The notes: a model not told the origin generated them from the letters alone. Counted from the stretch's first letter, positions 1-9,373 are shown. The stretch is DNA of 64,000 bases from JAPLDA01 sp043787975 (GCA_043787975.1 JAYVUK010000033.1:5564-69563), one strand, 5' to 3'. Program-made: numbers and translations.

Positions 1-923
1 GCGACCCAAAATGCGGGCAACGAGTACAACATGAAAAGGACGATTGAAGAAAGGCGATCGAACCGGGAATTTCTTCTCACGGCTGCTTTGATCGCAACCG
101 GAATACTAATGATATAAGCGAGAAGAACTGAAAACAATGTAAAGAAAAGTGACCAGCCGATTTTTCCTTTGATCATACGAAAGACCGGTTGCTTGGTGAG
201 GTATGAAATTCCGAAATCACCCCGGAGTAAACCTCCACTCGAACGTTCGTCACCAAAAAGCCAGCGATGATATTGATTCGCGGGATGAAAACCGATCATG
301 GGAACATAATTTTTCCATGTTGTAGCATGAAGAAGAACCAGGTCAAAATTGTTTTTCATTGTTTCAACATACGACCGTTCCGCAAGCGGATATTTTTCAA
401 AGAAGGGTTTGAGCAATTTAATTTTAGATTGGATCGCTTCTCTTCCCGTAGTTGATTTCAAGGAAGCAACTTCAAAGCGAATACTGTTCAGATCATTTTT
501 AAATTGGTCCGTGTTTGCCGAGTCAGGTTGATGAATACGAATTTGATTCAACACGATTTCAAAATTCAATTCAGCGACATAATACTGTTGGATTTCTTTC
601 CAGTTTCCGAATTCTGAAATCAGCTTGCTTAAAGCAGCTCGTTCACTTTTGTCAGTGATCCTGTAAAGCGTATCAGGTTCGGCAAGCGAACGGATGCTGA
701 AATAAAATACAGGAAGATCAAGGCCGAGGCGATGTGTCCAGTAAGCTCGTTGTTCTTGTTGTGCAATGGATTGTGTGCTGATGTCGCCTGAACTTTGTGA
801 AGCTGTCATCATGCGTTCCACAGGATCTCCGGGAGCATTCACAAGAATGATAAAGGATACTAGCGTTATGACGATCAAGGTCGGAATGAAAAGCAGAATT
901 CGTCTGAGAATGTATCTACGCAT
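1..923 (-). CDS. Peptide/oligopeptide ABC transporter permease (DppB/OppB type), 3' end cut off
   Basis: Inner-membrane permease of a dipeptide/oligopeptide importer. I translated it by hand from the ATG at 921-923; it stays open to the left edge, giving about 307 residues without a stop. An N-terminal membrane helix (residues about 9-30) follows a basic MRRYILRR start and is followed by NAPGDPVE, the usual DppB continuation. A GDFGISY motif and the next helices (from about residue 245, ending in LYSLPAFW) also fit the family. Between helix 1 and that motif lie about 190 mostly hydrophilic residues, longer than the usual periplasmic loop. The preceding gene on this strand encodes the matching binding protein 120 bp away, so the two are probably one operon. 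The missing part should carry the remaining helices and the EAA loop. Confidence 0.88.
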   Translation of the reverse strand, partial: MRRYILRRILLFIPTLIVITLVSFIILVNAPGDPVERMMTASQSSGDISTQSIAQQEQRAYWTHRLGLDLPVFYFSIRSLAEPDTLYRITDKSERAALSKLISEFGNWKEIQQYYVAELNFEIVLNQIRIHQPDSANTDQFKNDLNSIRFEVASLKSTTGREAIQSKIKLLKPFFEKYPLAERSYVETMKNNFDLVLLHATTWKNYVPMIGFHPANQYHRWLFGDERSSGGLLRGDFGISYLTKQPVFRMIKGKIGWSLFFTLFSVLLAYIISIPVAIKAAVRRNSRFDRLSSIVLFMLYSLPAFWV

Positions 924-960
924 TTTTAAGAGAGCGTTTGATCAGATGTGTAGATGAAAA

Positions 961-989
961 ATGTGATGATGTGATAATTTGATAATTCG
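961..989. repeat. Short-word repeat, GATAATTTGATAATT family
   Basis: The spacer between the binding-protein gene and the permease contains a run built from GTGAT/GATAATT words. The same words occur at 15403-15434 and, as an inverted pair, at 47851-47926. No coding potential. The rest of the spacer (to 1043) is AT-rich with TTCTAATTTCC-like words. Confidence 0.6.
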
Positions 990-1043
990 AAAATCAGAAG
1001 GGCGCATCTTAATTTTCTAATTTCCATTTTCCAACTTCTAATT

Positions 1044-2903
1044 TCAATACGGAGAAACTCCATCACGCATGGCAATCCCTTTATTTCCTGAAAGTAACCG
1101 GAGCGTGTTCAGTAAAACCCCGGGACGTTCAGAGAATAATTCTGCATTCCCGAATCTCTTATGAATGATGTTCCGTCGCAAACTTGAATATAAAAAAACA
1201 TACGGCTGATCATCGTACACCATCTTTTGCAATTGCCTTGATAACTCCATGTGTTTTGTTTCATCAATGGTAAACTTGATTGAATCAATCAAGGCATCGC
1301 TTTGTGCGTTCCCGAATCCACTGTAATTGGAACCTTTGCTCATCCATGAATTGGTATGCCACAACTGGGTGAAGTCCTCGCTTTGAGAACTTCCTCCCCA
1401 AACTCCCATCATCATATCGAAGTCGTGGTTGCGTGCTTTCTCTACAAAAATTTTCAGGTCAAGCGGAAGCAAGTTTGCTTTCACCCCGGCTTTGCTCATC
1501 TCATTGGCAGCCATCGCAGCCATTTCTTTCCAGTCGCCGGCTGTGTTGAGAAATTGAAAGGTGAAACTAAGCTGAATTTTTTCTCCGTCAATTGTTTTAT
1601 CACGTACACCATCACCGTCTGAATCTTTCCATCCGGCTTCGTCAAGCAACTGTTTTGCTTTTTCTACATCCAGCGGAATCGGTTTTAAGTTCTCATCAAA
1701 TTCCTTTTTAATAGGCGAAACATTGGTGGCGACTCGTTTACATTGACTCGAATAATTTTTATAAACGAATTGGATAATGTTATCGACCGGCGTGAGATAC
1801 GCCATTGCTTTACGTACTTTTTCATCATCGAAAAATTTTTTATGCGTTGTGCCATCCGGTTTTTCATTCATGGCGATGTACGTATAGTTGTACGTAAGGG
1901 TAAAAAGTGAATTGTAATTTTTATTGAACTCTTCGTTCTCTTTCAATGTCATCAATGTTTTTGCAGACAGGTTGGTAGAAGCATCCATGGCCTGTGATTT
2001 GAATTCGAGCATGGAAGAATTATCATCCTTATTCAGTTTGAAAATAATTTTTTCAGGGAAAGCTGCTTCGTGGTAATCGGTTGCGTGTGCCGTCCAGTGA
2101 TTTTTCTTTTTTACGATTGTAATGCTTTGTCCCTGTTCCCAGCTTTCAAACGTATACATACCAAGCCCGGTAATAAATTTTGGATCGTGTCCGTATTTTT
2201 CATTGTTGAATTCATTGCTCCATTCAACAAGATCCTTTTGTTGATCAGCTTTGAATTCGTTGTTGTCGAACTGTTCAAAAGAATAATGCGATAAAATATT
2301 TTTTGGATCAAAATAAGTTCGTTGCATCACCGGGTAATCGGTGAGGAAATTGATATTCTGAATATATTCCCGTTTCATCACCATGGTAAACCTGCGCGGG
2401 TTGGCGGCATCCGTTTTTATTTCTTTCAGATTTTCCCAATAGGGTTTCGCATGGGGATTATTGGTGAGTGGACATTTGATGGCTTTGCACGTGAAAAAAA
2501 TATCGTCCATGGTAAGCGGACTGCCGTCATCCCATCGTGGTTCTTCCCGTAACTCATACGTATACTCCAATCCGTCTTTGGAAATTACAGGAGAAGATTT
2601 GATCAATCCTGAAGTTCCCTGGTTTTCGAAATCAGTATTTACAAGGAACATTTGAGTGTACAGGTTTATTTCACTTCGCGGAGATGAGTTGCCATTGGTC
2701 GGATGCATGTCGCTTGGTTCGGCAATAACATGGTAGATCAACGTATTTTCTTTCGACCATGTTGGAAGAAACTCTTTTGAATCTTCCAACTTAATAACTG
2801 TTGAAGCAGAAACCGATTCCTTGCTGCCGTATGCGCCTTTCTTTTTGGAATTACAGGATATACAGATTGAAAAGAGGAACGAAACAAAAATGAATTTTCG
2901 CAT
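1044..2903 (-). CDS. ABC transporter substrate-binding lipoprotein (SBP_bac_5 family)
   Basis: Extracytoplasmic solute-binding protein of a peptide importer, 619 residues. The N-terminus is a short lipoprotein signal with a lipobox ending SICISC at about residue 17, so the mature protein is probably lipid-anchored. The body has SBP_bac_5 features: the WDDGSPLTMDDIFFT segment near residues 123-137, which aligns with the family's conserved W-x-D-G-x-P-(L/F)-T-A-x-D-V, and DVEKAKQLLDEAGWKDSDGDG near 430. Its length exceeds the usual 500-550, as is common for Bacteroidota members. It lies just upstream of the permease gene on the same strand. Specificity (di- or oligopeptide) cannot be read from sequence. 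Confidence 0.93.
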   Translation of the reverse strand: MRKFIFVSFLFSICISCNSKKKGAYGSKESVSASTVIKLEDSKEFLPTWSKENTLIYHVIAEPSDMHPTNGNSSPRSEINLYTQMFLVNTDFENQGTSGLIKSSPVISKDGLEYTYELREEPRWDDGSPLTMDDIFFTCKAIKCPLTNNPHAKPYWENLKEIKTDAANPRRFTMVMKREYIQNINFLTDYPVMQRTYFDPKNILSHYSFEQFDNNEFKADQQKDLVEWSNEFNNEKYGHDPKFITGLGMYTFESWEQGQSITIVKKKNHWTAHATDYHEAAFPEKIIFKLNKDDNSSMLEFKSQAMDASTNLSAKTLMTLKENEEFNKNYNSLFTLTYNYTYIAMNEKPDGTTHKKFFDDEKVRKAMAYLTPVDNIIQFVYKNYSSQCKRVATNVSPIKKEFDENLKPIPLDVEKAKQLLDEAGWKDSDGDGVRDKTIDGEKIQLSFTFQFLNTAGDWKEMAAMAANEMSKAGVKANLLPLDLKIFVEKARNHDFDMMMGVWGGSSQSEDFTQLWHTNSWMSKGSNYSGFGNAQSDALIDSIKFTIDETKHMELSRQLQKMVYDDQPYVFLYSSLRRNIIHKRFGNAELFSERPGVLLNTLRLLSGNKGIAMRDGVSPY

Positions 2904-3103
2904 ACGTATTTTTTTATAAAATCATCGAGGCGAAATGTATAGAAATAAGAGCAGTTGTAAAAATGGATGTTCATAAAAGTGATTCAAAAAAAATAAGCAT
3001 GTATGTAATGTTGGAAAAGTATAGTGTTGGAATAAGGAGGATTTTCAATATTCGATTTTTCCACTATTCTACTATTAAGGAAGTGGATCAAAAATCTTTA
3101 ACC

Positions 3104-3133
3104 TTGTCATGCAACCAACATTCGTTAACTTGC
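3104..3133 (+). promoter_or_regulatory. Candidate Bacteroidota promoter for the ECF sigma gene
   Basis: TTG at 3104-3106, then 19 nt, then TAACTTGC at 3126-3133. The phylum consensus is TTTG, about 19 nt, TAnnTTTG; the -7 box differs in its last two bases. The predicted transcript would begin a few bases before the ATG at 3144, making it nearly leaderless from that start, or giving about 20 nt of leader if translation begins at the ATG at 3162. Confidence 0.4.
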
Positions 3134-3143
3134 GTCTTCAACT

Positions 3144-3698
3144 ATGAATGCCTTTATTAACATGTCGGATGAAGAGATTATCAAAAGCTGTATATCAGGT
3201 GAAACCAGAGCTCAAAGGCTTTTGTTTGATAAATATAGCCGGAGGATGATGGGAATTTGCCTCCGATATGCGGCAGGCAGGGAAGAAGCTGAAGACATGT
3301 TACAGGAAGGATGGATAAAAGTGTTTAAAAACCTGGGATCTTTCCGGTTTGAAGGTTCGGCAGAAGGGTGGATTAAGAGAATCATGGTAAATACATGCTT
3401 AGATAGTTTAAGAAAAACAAAGAAAATGTTTAACCAAGTTGAAATAGAGGCAGTTCAGGAAATGTTACCGGTAGATCTCGGAAAAAACACTCCTGATATT
3501 TTAACTGAAAAGGAATTGCTGAAAATGATTCATCAGTTATCTCCCGGTTACCGTACAGTTTTTAATTTATTTGCCATCGAAGGATATAGTCATAAAGAAA
3601 TTGGAGACATGCTTTCTATTACAGAGAGTACGTCCAAATCACAATACAGCCGTGCAAGGGTACAGCTGCAAAAAATGTTTCAGGAGGAAAATGTATAA
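3144..3698 (+). CDS. ECF-family RNA polymerase sigma factor
   Basis: Extracytoplasmic-function sigma factor, 184 residues. Region 2 spans about residues 20-85 (LFDKYSRRMMGICLRYA, EDMLQEGWIKVFKNL) and region 4 about 130-178 (LSPGYRTVFNLFAIEGYSHKEIGDMLSI, the helix-turn-helix). An ATG at 3162 would give MSDEEIIKSC, the commoner family start; both starts are in frame and I cannot choose firmly. The stop overlaps the next start by one base (TAATG), so the two genes are translationally coupled. ECF factors are normally held by a membrane anti-sigma factor encoded next door, and the next gene fits that role. Target promoters are unknown; the adhesin gene at 4775 is the obvious candidate. Confidence 0.95.
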   Translation: MNAFINMSDEEIIKSCISGETRAQRLLFDKYSRRMMGICLRYAAGREEAEDMLQEGWIKVFKNLGSFRFEGSAEGWIKRIMVNTCLDSLRKTKKMFNQVEIEAVQEMLPVDLGKNTPDILTEKELLKMIHQLSPGYRTVFNLFAIEGYSHKEIGDMLSITESTSKSQYSRARVQLQKMFQEENV

Positions 3699-4645
3699 TG
3701 AAAACAGGATCCAATAATATTGATCAGTTATTTAAGGACTCGCTGAGTAATTTTGAAGCGGATGTGAATCCATCTGCCTGGGAAAATATTGAAAAGGGAT
3801 TACAATCTCCTCCCGTTCGTGTTTTTAAGAACGTGAAGGTGAAAAATATCATCTCCTTTTTGGTATTATCAGGAGCAGCAATTTTAACGATTCTCTATTT
3901 CACAGGTAAAAAGTCAGAAACTCCGCTAACACCGTCGGATGTGAAAACAGTTCAGCAAAATCATACTCAAACGAATGCAATCGGAGACAGAAAAGCTATG
4001 CCGTCTCCGGGATTATCTTCAACGATTAAAACTGAAAACTCCACTGTTGAAGGAAAACAAAATTCTAAAATAGAAGATCAAAAGACATCAAAAGTGCAGC
4101 GTTCAATTTCAGATGCCGATCGTTCGAAAGAGAAAGAAAGCAGTGCTCAGCAATCCTCTACTCAGACTACAACTAAAGACTTAAAAGACAATGCAATTCA
4201 CCAGGATAAAAGCGTCCCTGTTGTTAAAAATATTTCGGGATCACCGGAGAATTTGAGTCTTTCAAAAACTTCTGAAAGTGATCATGATGTGAGTTTAGCG
4301 ATTCCTTCCGGTGAAGAAGTAAGCAATGGACAGCAAGATGCCAGTCCTCTTGTTGATACGGATAATAATTTTGCATTCTATATCCCGGAAGCGTTTAGTC
4401 CAAACGGAGATGGCGTGAATGATTATTTTATCCCGATGGGACTCAATTTCAAGGATTATGAATTGAAAATTTATGATCGTTTGGGTATTGAGGTTTTCAG
4501 CTCAAAAGATATTGTAAATTCCTGGGATGGAAAATTGAGTAATGGCAAGGAAGTACCTCCCGGAATTTATCTCTACGTAATCAATGTAAAGGACCTTTCT
4601 AATAAAAACCACCCATATAAAGGCAAAATCACATTAAGACAATAA
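3698..4645 (+). CDS. Putative anti-sigma factor with C-terminal T9SS type B sorting domain
   Basis: A 315-residue single-pass membrane protein. Residues 1-50 form a cytoplasmic segment with the IDQLFKDSLSNFEADVNPSAW pattern often seen in Bacteroidota proteins encoded after ECF sigma genes. Residues 51-69 are a clear membrane helix with no signal peptide before it. Residues about 75-210 are a Ser/Thr/Lys/Gln-rich linker. Residues about 225-315 match the gliding-motility C-terminal domain (FSPNGDGVNDYF, YDRLGIEVF, W-D-G-K, P-G-I-Y-L-Y, G-K-I-T-L), i.e. a T9SS type B signal. The sorting domain resembles that of the next gene. Anti-sigma function is inferred from position and N-terminal pattern. 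A sorting domain tethered by an inner-membrane helix cannot be an ordinary export signal unless the protein is cleaved; it may act as a sensor or decoy. Confidence 0.8.
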   Translation: MKTGSNNIDQLFKDSLSNFEADVNPSAWENIEKGLQSPPVRVFKNVKVKNIISFLVLSGAAILTILYFTGKKSETPLTPSDVKTVQQNHTQTNAIGDRKAMPSPGLSSTIKTENSTVEGKQNSKIEDQKTSKVQRSISDADRSKEKESSAQQSSTQTTTKDLKDNAIHQDKSVPVVKNISGSPENLSLSKTSESDHDVSLAIPSGEEVSNGQQDASPLVDTDNNFAFYIPEAFSPNGDGVNDYFIPMGLNFKDYELKIYDRLGIEVFSSKDIVNSWDGKLSNGKEVPPGIYLYVINVKDLSNKNHPYKGKITLRQ

Positions 4646-4774
4646 TTACTAACATTCACCAAAAATAATTTTAAACCTGGTACCTGACCCATTAGATTTA
4701 CAGTAAAAACCAAGCTCATATTAAATAAACTTAACTCCAGCATACTAAAAATTAAAGCATCAATCTACAAAATC

Positions 4775-7700
4775 ATGAAAACAAAAACATCCAAAACCCT
4801 AAAAAAAGGTTTCATTGCAGTTGCTATCTTATTATCCTTTGGCGTGAATAAGTCTTTTTCACAGCTACAGAATTTTGATATTAATTTTGGTGTTACAGGT
4901 GATACAATATGTGCCGGAGGCCTGGTATCAATGACTGCACATTTGGATACAATTAATATTATCCCGCAACTTGCATTTCCTGTGGGTGTTACCCTCGATG
5001 ATGGGTTCAGCAGTGTAATCCCACTTCCTTTTCCTTTTACTTTTTATGGAACTGTTTATAACTCGGTTATTTTTAGTTCTAACAATGTTGTCAGTTTCAA
5101 TATAGCAAATGCGGGTGCCTTTTGCCCTTGGGCTATTCCTGTTACGCCGCTACCTTTTATAGGGTCTCCTCCTCAACTTTGGAATTGTATTATGGGGCCT
5201 TGGCAGGATACGTACATAAATAATCCGGGAGGTACTTGCCGTTATGCTACCCAGGGCGTGGCTCCTAATCGGATTTTCTTCGTGGAATTTATTAATCTCC
5301 CGATGTTCTCATGTACGACAGATGGATGTTTTACGGATCAAATTCAATTGTATGAAAATGGAAATATTGTCGAAACGCATATTCAATCCAAAACTCTTTG
5401 CCCGACCTGGAATGGCGGGAATGCTACACATGGTTTGCAAGATGCAACGGGCACCTTAGCAGACATAGTTCCCGGAAGAAATGGTACCCAGTGGACTGCC
5501 AACCATGAAGGAACACGATTTACACCGAACGGACCTGGTGCATATACGATTACAACCATTCCTTTTGCTCCGATATTAACCTATTCGTCTTCTTCTATAA
5601 CATGGTACGCAAATACTGTTGCTGTAGGTTATGGTCCGAGTTTAAATGTTTCTCCTTTAGTAACTACTGATTATTATGCTTACATACAATATGGAATCGG
5701 ACAAAGTTGCGACCCTGATTCCCTCATTCCTATAAATATTGCGGGACCATTTACAGTTACAGTTGCACCCTCATACCTTTTAAATTCGGCAGTCATTCTT
5801 CCTGCAACTAATACCAACGGTTTTGGAGTAAGTTGCAATGGTGATCTTACCGGTTCGGCTTCAATCGCTGCAGCGGGAGGTCTCAGTCCTTTTACTTATT
5901 CCTGGAATACAGTTCCTGTACAAAATAACGACACTGCTGTTAATCTTGGTGCAGGAACTTATGTCGTTTCAGTTACTGACGCCGGAGGTTGTACAGTCAC
6001 GGCTTCCGTCACTATTACACAACCACCTTTGCTTACTGCGACCGCTCCTGTTGTCGTAGGGGTGAGTTGTAACGGAGCCAGTAACGGGTCTGTTTCTGAA
6101 TCACCAAGTGGAGGCACAGGTGCAGGTACCTATAGTTATGTCTGGACTTCTGCATCAGGTATTGTTGGAACTACACAAACAGTGAATGGTCTTCCCGGAG
6201 GCAGTTATCATGTTGTGGTAACCGATGCAAATGGATGTACAACATCAGCGAATGCCTTTGTTCTTCAGCCTTCGGCTATTACAGCCATTATCCCTCCGCC
6301 AACAAATATTACATGTTTTGGAATAAATAACGGAGCAGCGACAGTAAATGCGGCCGGAGGTACAGGTGCAGGAACATATAGTTATGTATGGACAAACAGC
6401 GCGAGCACCGTAGTTGGAACTACTGCGTCAATAACTGGTCTTGCTGCGGATACGTACACCGTTACAGTAACAGATGCAAATGGATGTGTTCAGACAGCTA
6501 CGACAACAATTAATCCTGCTGTAGCGGTTAGCGCAAATATTACTTCACAAATTGATGTAACCTGTAATGGAGGAAGTGATGGTTCACTTACTGCTGTTCC
6601 CGGCGGAGGTACACCTGGATACACGTATTCATGGACAAACAGCGCCAGCACTGTAGTTGGAAACACTGCAGTTGTTGCCGGTCTTTCTGCAGGTGCATAT
6701 ACTGTAACGATTACGGATGCGAATGGTTGTGTTCAAACTGCTTCAGCGACCATTACTCAATTAGCACAGGTCACAGCAACAATAGATCTTCCATCTCTAA
6801 CCAGTGTAAGTTGTAACGGAGGAAACAACGGATCGGCTACTGTAAATCCAGGTGGCGGTACAGGTACATATAGTTATGTATGGACAAACACTGCCAGCGC
6901 TGTGGTTGGTAATGGTGCAACTGCAAGCAACCTTCCTATAGACACATATACTGTTACCGTTACAGATGGGAATGGATGTGTTCAAACAGCCACAGCTGTC
7001 ATCACGCAACCAACTCCTCTTGTTGCACCTATAAATGGACAAACAGATGTGAGCTGTAACGGTGGAAGTGACGGAACTGCGTCTGTAAATCCAAACGGAG
7101 GTACAGGCTTATACAATTATGTATGGACTTCCGTTTCTAGCGGTAATGTGGTTGGAACAAATATAAATGCGATTGGTCTAGCTGCTGATAACTACACAGT
7201 GCTTGTTACGGATGCGAATGGTTGCACAGCATTGCAAAATGTAACTGTAAATCAACCAACTCAAGTCACCGTAAGTGTGTCTCCGGATTCAACTATTTGT
7301 AATGGCCAGTCAACATCCATATCTGCAATAGGTAACGGAGGTACGCCAGGCTATATTTATTCATGGAGTAATTCAGTGAATGGTGCAAGCCAGGTCGTTA
7401 CTCCTCCTACGGGAGCAAATGTTTACTCAGTTATTGCCACTGACTTAAACGGATGTCAGTCTTTATCAAGCTCTCTTACAGTAACGGTGAATCCTGTGCT
7501 TAATGTATCTGCTTTGGGTACTCCTTCCATTTGTATAGGTAGTACTGCAAGTATTTCATCATTGGCAGGTGGAGGTAACGGAGGTCCTTATACGTATTCG
7601 TGGAATAACGGGTCAATCCTTGGTCAGAATGCAACCGTAGCACCGGATCATGATAGTACTTTCACAGTAGAATTAAATGATGGCTGCAGTCCTCCTGTCC

Positions 7701-8509
7701 AGGCATCTGTAACGATTATTGTGAACGCATTACCTGTTGCCGATTTCTTACCACTGACAGCATCCGGTTGCCCTCCATTTAATGTTGCATTCACAGATGG
7801 TTCAATTACACCTTCCGGTTCCCAGTTTGACTGGAATTTCGGCGATGGTTTTTCATCCCCTTCTCAAAATCCTTCTCATGTTTATTCTCAAACCGGGATC
7901 TACAATGTTTCACTGATTGTCAGAACTCCTCAGGGTTGTGCTGATACGCTGCAACAACCAAATGTAGTGACTGTACTGGAAGTTCCAGCCGCTATGTTTG
8001 CGATGTCGGATGAGCAAATAAGCATGTATAATGCAGTTGTCAGTTTTACTGATTTAAGTTCCGGAGCCATATCGCAGAGTTGGAATTTTGGTGATGGCAT
8101 CGGCACTTCCGACAGCTTGAATCCTGTCTACCAGTATACTGCTGCGGGAACTTATACAATTCAATTGCTTGTTGAAAACAGTGCCGGATGTTTTGATTCA
8201 ACACAGAGTGTGATACAGGTAAACAATGAAATTACTTTGTATGCTCCGACCGGGTTTACTCCAAACGGTGATGGTGTGAATGATTATTTCCAGGCTTATG
8301 GAATTGGAATTACAGATTATTCTATCTGGGTATATGATCGTTGGGGATCACTTGCTTTCCACAGCAATAACAAGAACGTTGCATGGAATGGAAAAACCAA
8401 CAACAGTGGAGAATTGTGTCCTAGCGATGTATATGTTTATAAAATCCAATACACAGATGTGGATGGTAAAGCGCATGATTATGTTGGTCATGTAACAATT
8501 ACAAGATAA
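4775..8509 (+). CDS. SprB-repeat and PKD adhesin-like T9SS type B secreted protein
   Basis: A 1244-residue secreted protein. It has a Sec signal peptide (about residues 1-29, ending NKSFSQ), a Cys-containing N-terminal region to about 330, then six clear SprB-type repeats of about 80 residues (each with S/T-C-N-G, YSYVWT, G-x-Y-x-V-x-V-T-D-x-N-G-C). Two diverged Ig-like copies follow, then two PKD domains (FDWNFGDG and QSWNFGDG) and a type B sorting domain (about 1152-1244, FTPNGDGVNDYF, W-N-G-K). SprB repeats are known from surface adhesins of gliding Bacteroidota. Type B cargo usually needs a partner PorP/SprF-like protein, and none is encoded next to it here. The gene follows the sigma/anti-sigma pair by 129 bp, so it may be cotranscribed or controlled by them. 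Confidence 0.93.
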   Translation: MKTKTSKTLKKGFIAVAILLSFGVNKSFSQLQNFDINFGVTGDTICAGGLVSMTAHLDTINIIPQLAFPVGVTLDDGFSSVIPLPFPFTFYGTVYNSVIFSSNNVVSFNIANAGAFCPWAIPVTPLPFIGSPPQLWNCIMGPWQDTYINNPGGTCRYATQGVAPNRIFFVEFINLPMFSCTTDGCFTDQIQLYENGNIVETHIQSKTLCPTWNGGNATHGLQDATGTLADIVPGRNGTQWTANHEGTRFTPNGPGAYTITTIPFAPILTYSSSSITWYANTVAVGYGPSLNVSPLVTTDYYAYIQYGIGQSCDPDSLIPINIAGPFTVTVAPSYLLNSAVILPATNTNGFGVSCNGDLTGSASIAAAGGLSPFTYSWNTVPVQNNDTAVNLGAGTYVVSVTDAGGCTVTASVTITQPPLLTATAPVVVGVSCNGASNGSVSESPSGGTGAGTYSYVWTSASGIVGTTQTVNGLPGGSYHVVVTDANGCTTSANAFVLQPSAITAIIPPPTNITCFGINNGAATVNAAGGTGAGTYSYVWTNSASTVVGTTASITGLAADTYTVTVTDANGCVQTATTTINPAVAVSANITSQIDVTCNGGSDGSLTAVPGGGTPGYTYSWTNSASTVVGNTAVVAGLSAGAYTVTITDANGCVQTASATITQLAQVTATIDLPSLTSVSCNGGNNGSATVNPGGGTGTYSYVWTNTASAVVGNGATASNLPIDTYTVTVTDGNGCVQTATAVITQPTPLVAPINGQTDVSCNGGSDGTASVNPNGGTGLYNYVWTSVSSGNVVGTNINAIGLAADNYTVLVTDANGCTALQNVTVNQPTQVTVSVSPDSTICNGQSTSISAIGNGGTPGYIYSWSNSVNGASQVVTPPTGANVYSVIATDLNGCQSLSSSLTVTVNPVLNVSALGTPSICIGSTASISSLAGGGNGGPYTYSWNNGSILGQNATVAPDHDSTFTVELNDGCSPPVQASVTIIVNALPVADFLPLTASGCPPFNVAFTDGSITPSGSQFDWNFGDGFSSPSQNPSHVYSQTGIYNVSLIVRTPQGCADTLQQPNVVTVLEVPAAMFAMSDEQISMYNAVVSFTDLSSGAISQSWNFGDGIGTSDSLNPVYQYTAAGTYTIQLLVENSAGCFDSTQSVIQVNNEITLYAPTGFTPNGDGVNDYFQAYGIGITDYSIWVYDRWGSLAFHSNNKNVAWNGKTNNSGELCPSDVYVYKIQYTDVDGKAHDYVGHVTITR
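5780..7270 (+). repeat. Six tandem SprB repeats at DNA level
   Basis: Intragenic direct repeats of about 243-249 bp (first spacing about 232). The conserved Cys-Asn-Gly (or Cys-Phe-Gly) codons fall near 5835, 6067, 6313, 6562, 6811 and 7054. Segments such as TATAGTTATGTATGGACAAA recur almost exactly between copies 3 and 5, so unequal recombination could change copy number. Confidence 0.85.
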
Positions 8510-8530
8510 ACTTACAGCGAATAAAAAATA

Positions 8531-8568
8531 AGGAGTCTGTCTGAAAAATAAAGACAGGCTCCTTTTTA
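8531..8568 (+). terminator. Rho-independent terminator after the SprB-repeat gene
   Basis: AGGAGTCTGTCT (8531-8542) pairs with AGACAGGCTCCT (8552-8563) over 12 bp with one G-T wobble, followed by TTTTT. It ends the transcript from 4775 or from the whole sigma operon. Confidence 0.88.
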
Positions 8569-8671
8569 ATTATAGATTGTGCATCTAAATTTGAAAAAAA
8601 ATTGGAGACTTATGAGAAATCCTTTTAACTTTGGCGACCCAATTACATCTAAATCAGGTATTATAAAAAAA

Positions 8672-9355
8672 ATGAAAAAGAACATACTTCTTATTAATGT
8701 TATAGCGATTGCATTTTCTGCAATGGTTATTAATGGTTGCAAGAAAAGTGATGATACGGCTAGCAGCTCAGGTTCAGACAATACACCTCCTGCGATTACA
8801 ATTACGGGAAGTAACCCGGCAAGTGTAACTCTTGGCCATTCTTATTCTGATGCAGGAGCAACTGCATCCGACCTGGTGGATGGAACAGTTGCTGTTACTT
8901 CATCCGGTAATGTGAACACCGGTGTGGCAGGTGCATATACAATTACCTATTCCGCTTCTGACCAGGCCGGCAATTCTGTGACAGCTGCCAGAACGGTAAA
9001 TGTTGTTATTGCGAGGGAAAACTATATTTGGGATGCTACTACCACGGTACATCATACATATTCGGCTCATGATTCATCCTATGTTACCGGAGTGAGTACT
9101 TACACAGGTACTATTTCCGCAGGTACAGCAGCTAACGCGATTGTAATTCATAATTTGGTGAGTAGCGGTGCAGGTACAAACTGCAATGCAACTATAAGCG
9201 GAGCAACAGTGACAATAACCAATGCTGTAATTTCAAGTTATACTGTAAACGGAACCGGAACGATGAACAGTACAGGGACTCAAATCACGCTGAATTATAC
9301 AACCACATTAGGTGCCGGAACAATTCAGCATCATGCGATTCTAACGAGACTATAA
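8672..9355 (+). CDS. Lipoprotein with DUF5011-type Ig-like domain
   Basis: A 227-residue predicted lipoprotein. I chose the ATG at 8672 because it gives a proper signal (MKKNILLINVIAIAFSAM) with lipobox VINGC; longer versions starting near 8579 or 8612 would bury this signal. Residues about 35-105 match the DUF5011 bacterial Ig-like fold (PPAITITGSNPASVTLG, AGATASD, GAYTITYSASDQAGN). The C-terminal about 110 residues, rich in Thr, Ser and Gly, look like a beta-sandwich I do not recognise. It sits between two terminators and is probably monocistronic. A role at the cell surface is likely, but no substrate or partner can be named. Confidence 0.8.
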   Translation: MKKNILLINVIAIAFSAMVINGCKKSDDTASSSGSDNTPPAITITGSNPASVTLGHSYSDAGATASDLVDGTVAVTSSGNVNTGVAGAYTITYSASDQAGNSVTAARTVNVVIARENYIWDATTTVHHTYSAHDSSYVTGVSTYTGTISAGTAANAIVIHNLVSSGAGTNCNATISGATVTITNAVISSYTVNGTGTMNSTGTQITLNYTTTLGAGTIQHHAILTRL

Positions 9356-9373
9356 AAATTAATAAGGTATTTT

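Noticed and set aside
3698..4645. Ordinary secreted T9SS cargo
   Set aside because: The membrane helix starts at residue 51 after a polar, sigma-partner-like segment, so a cleavable signal peptide is unlikely.
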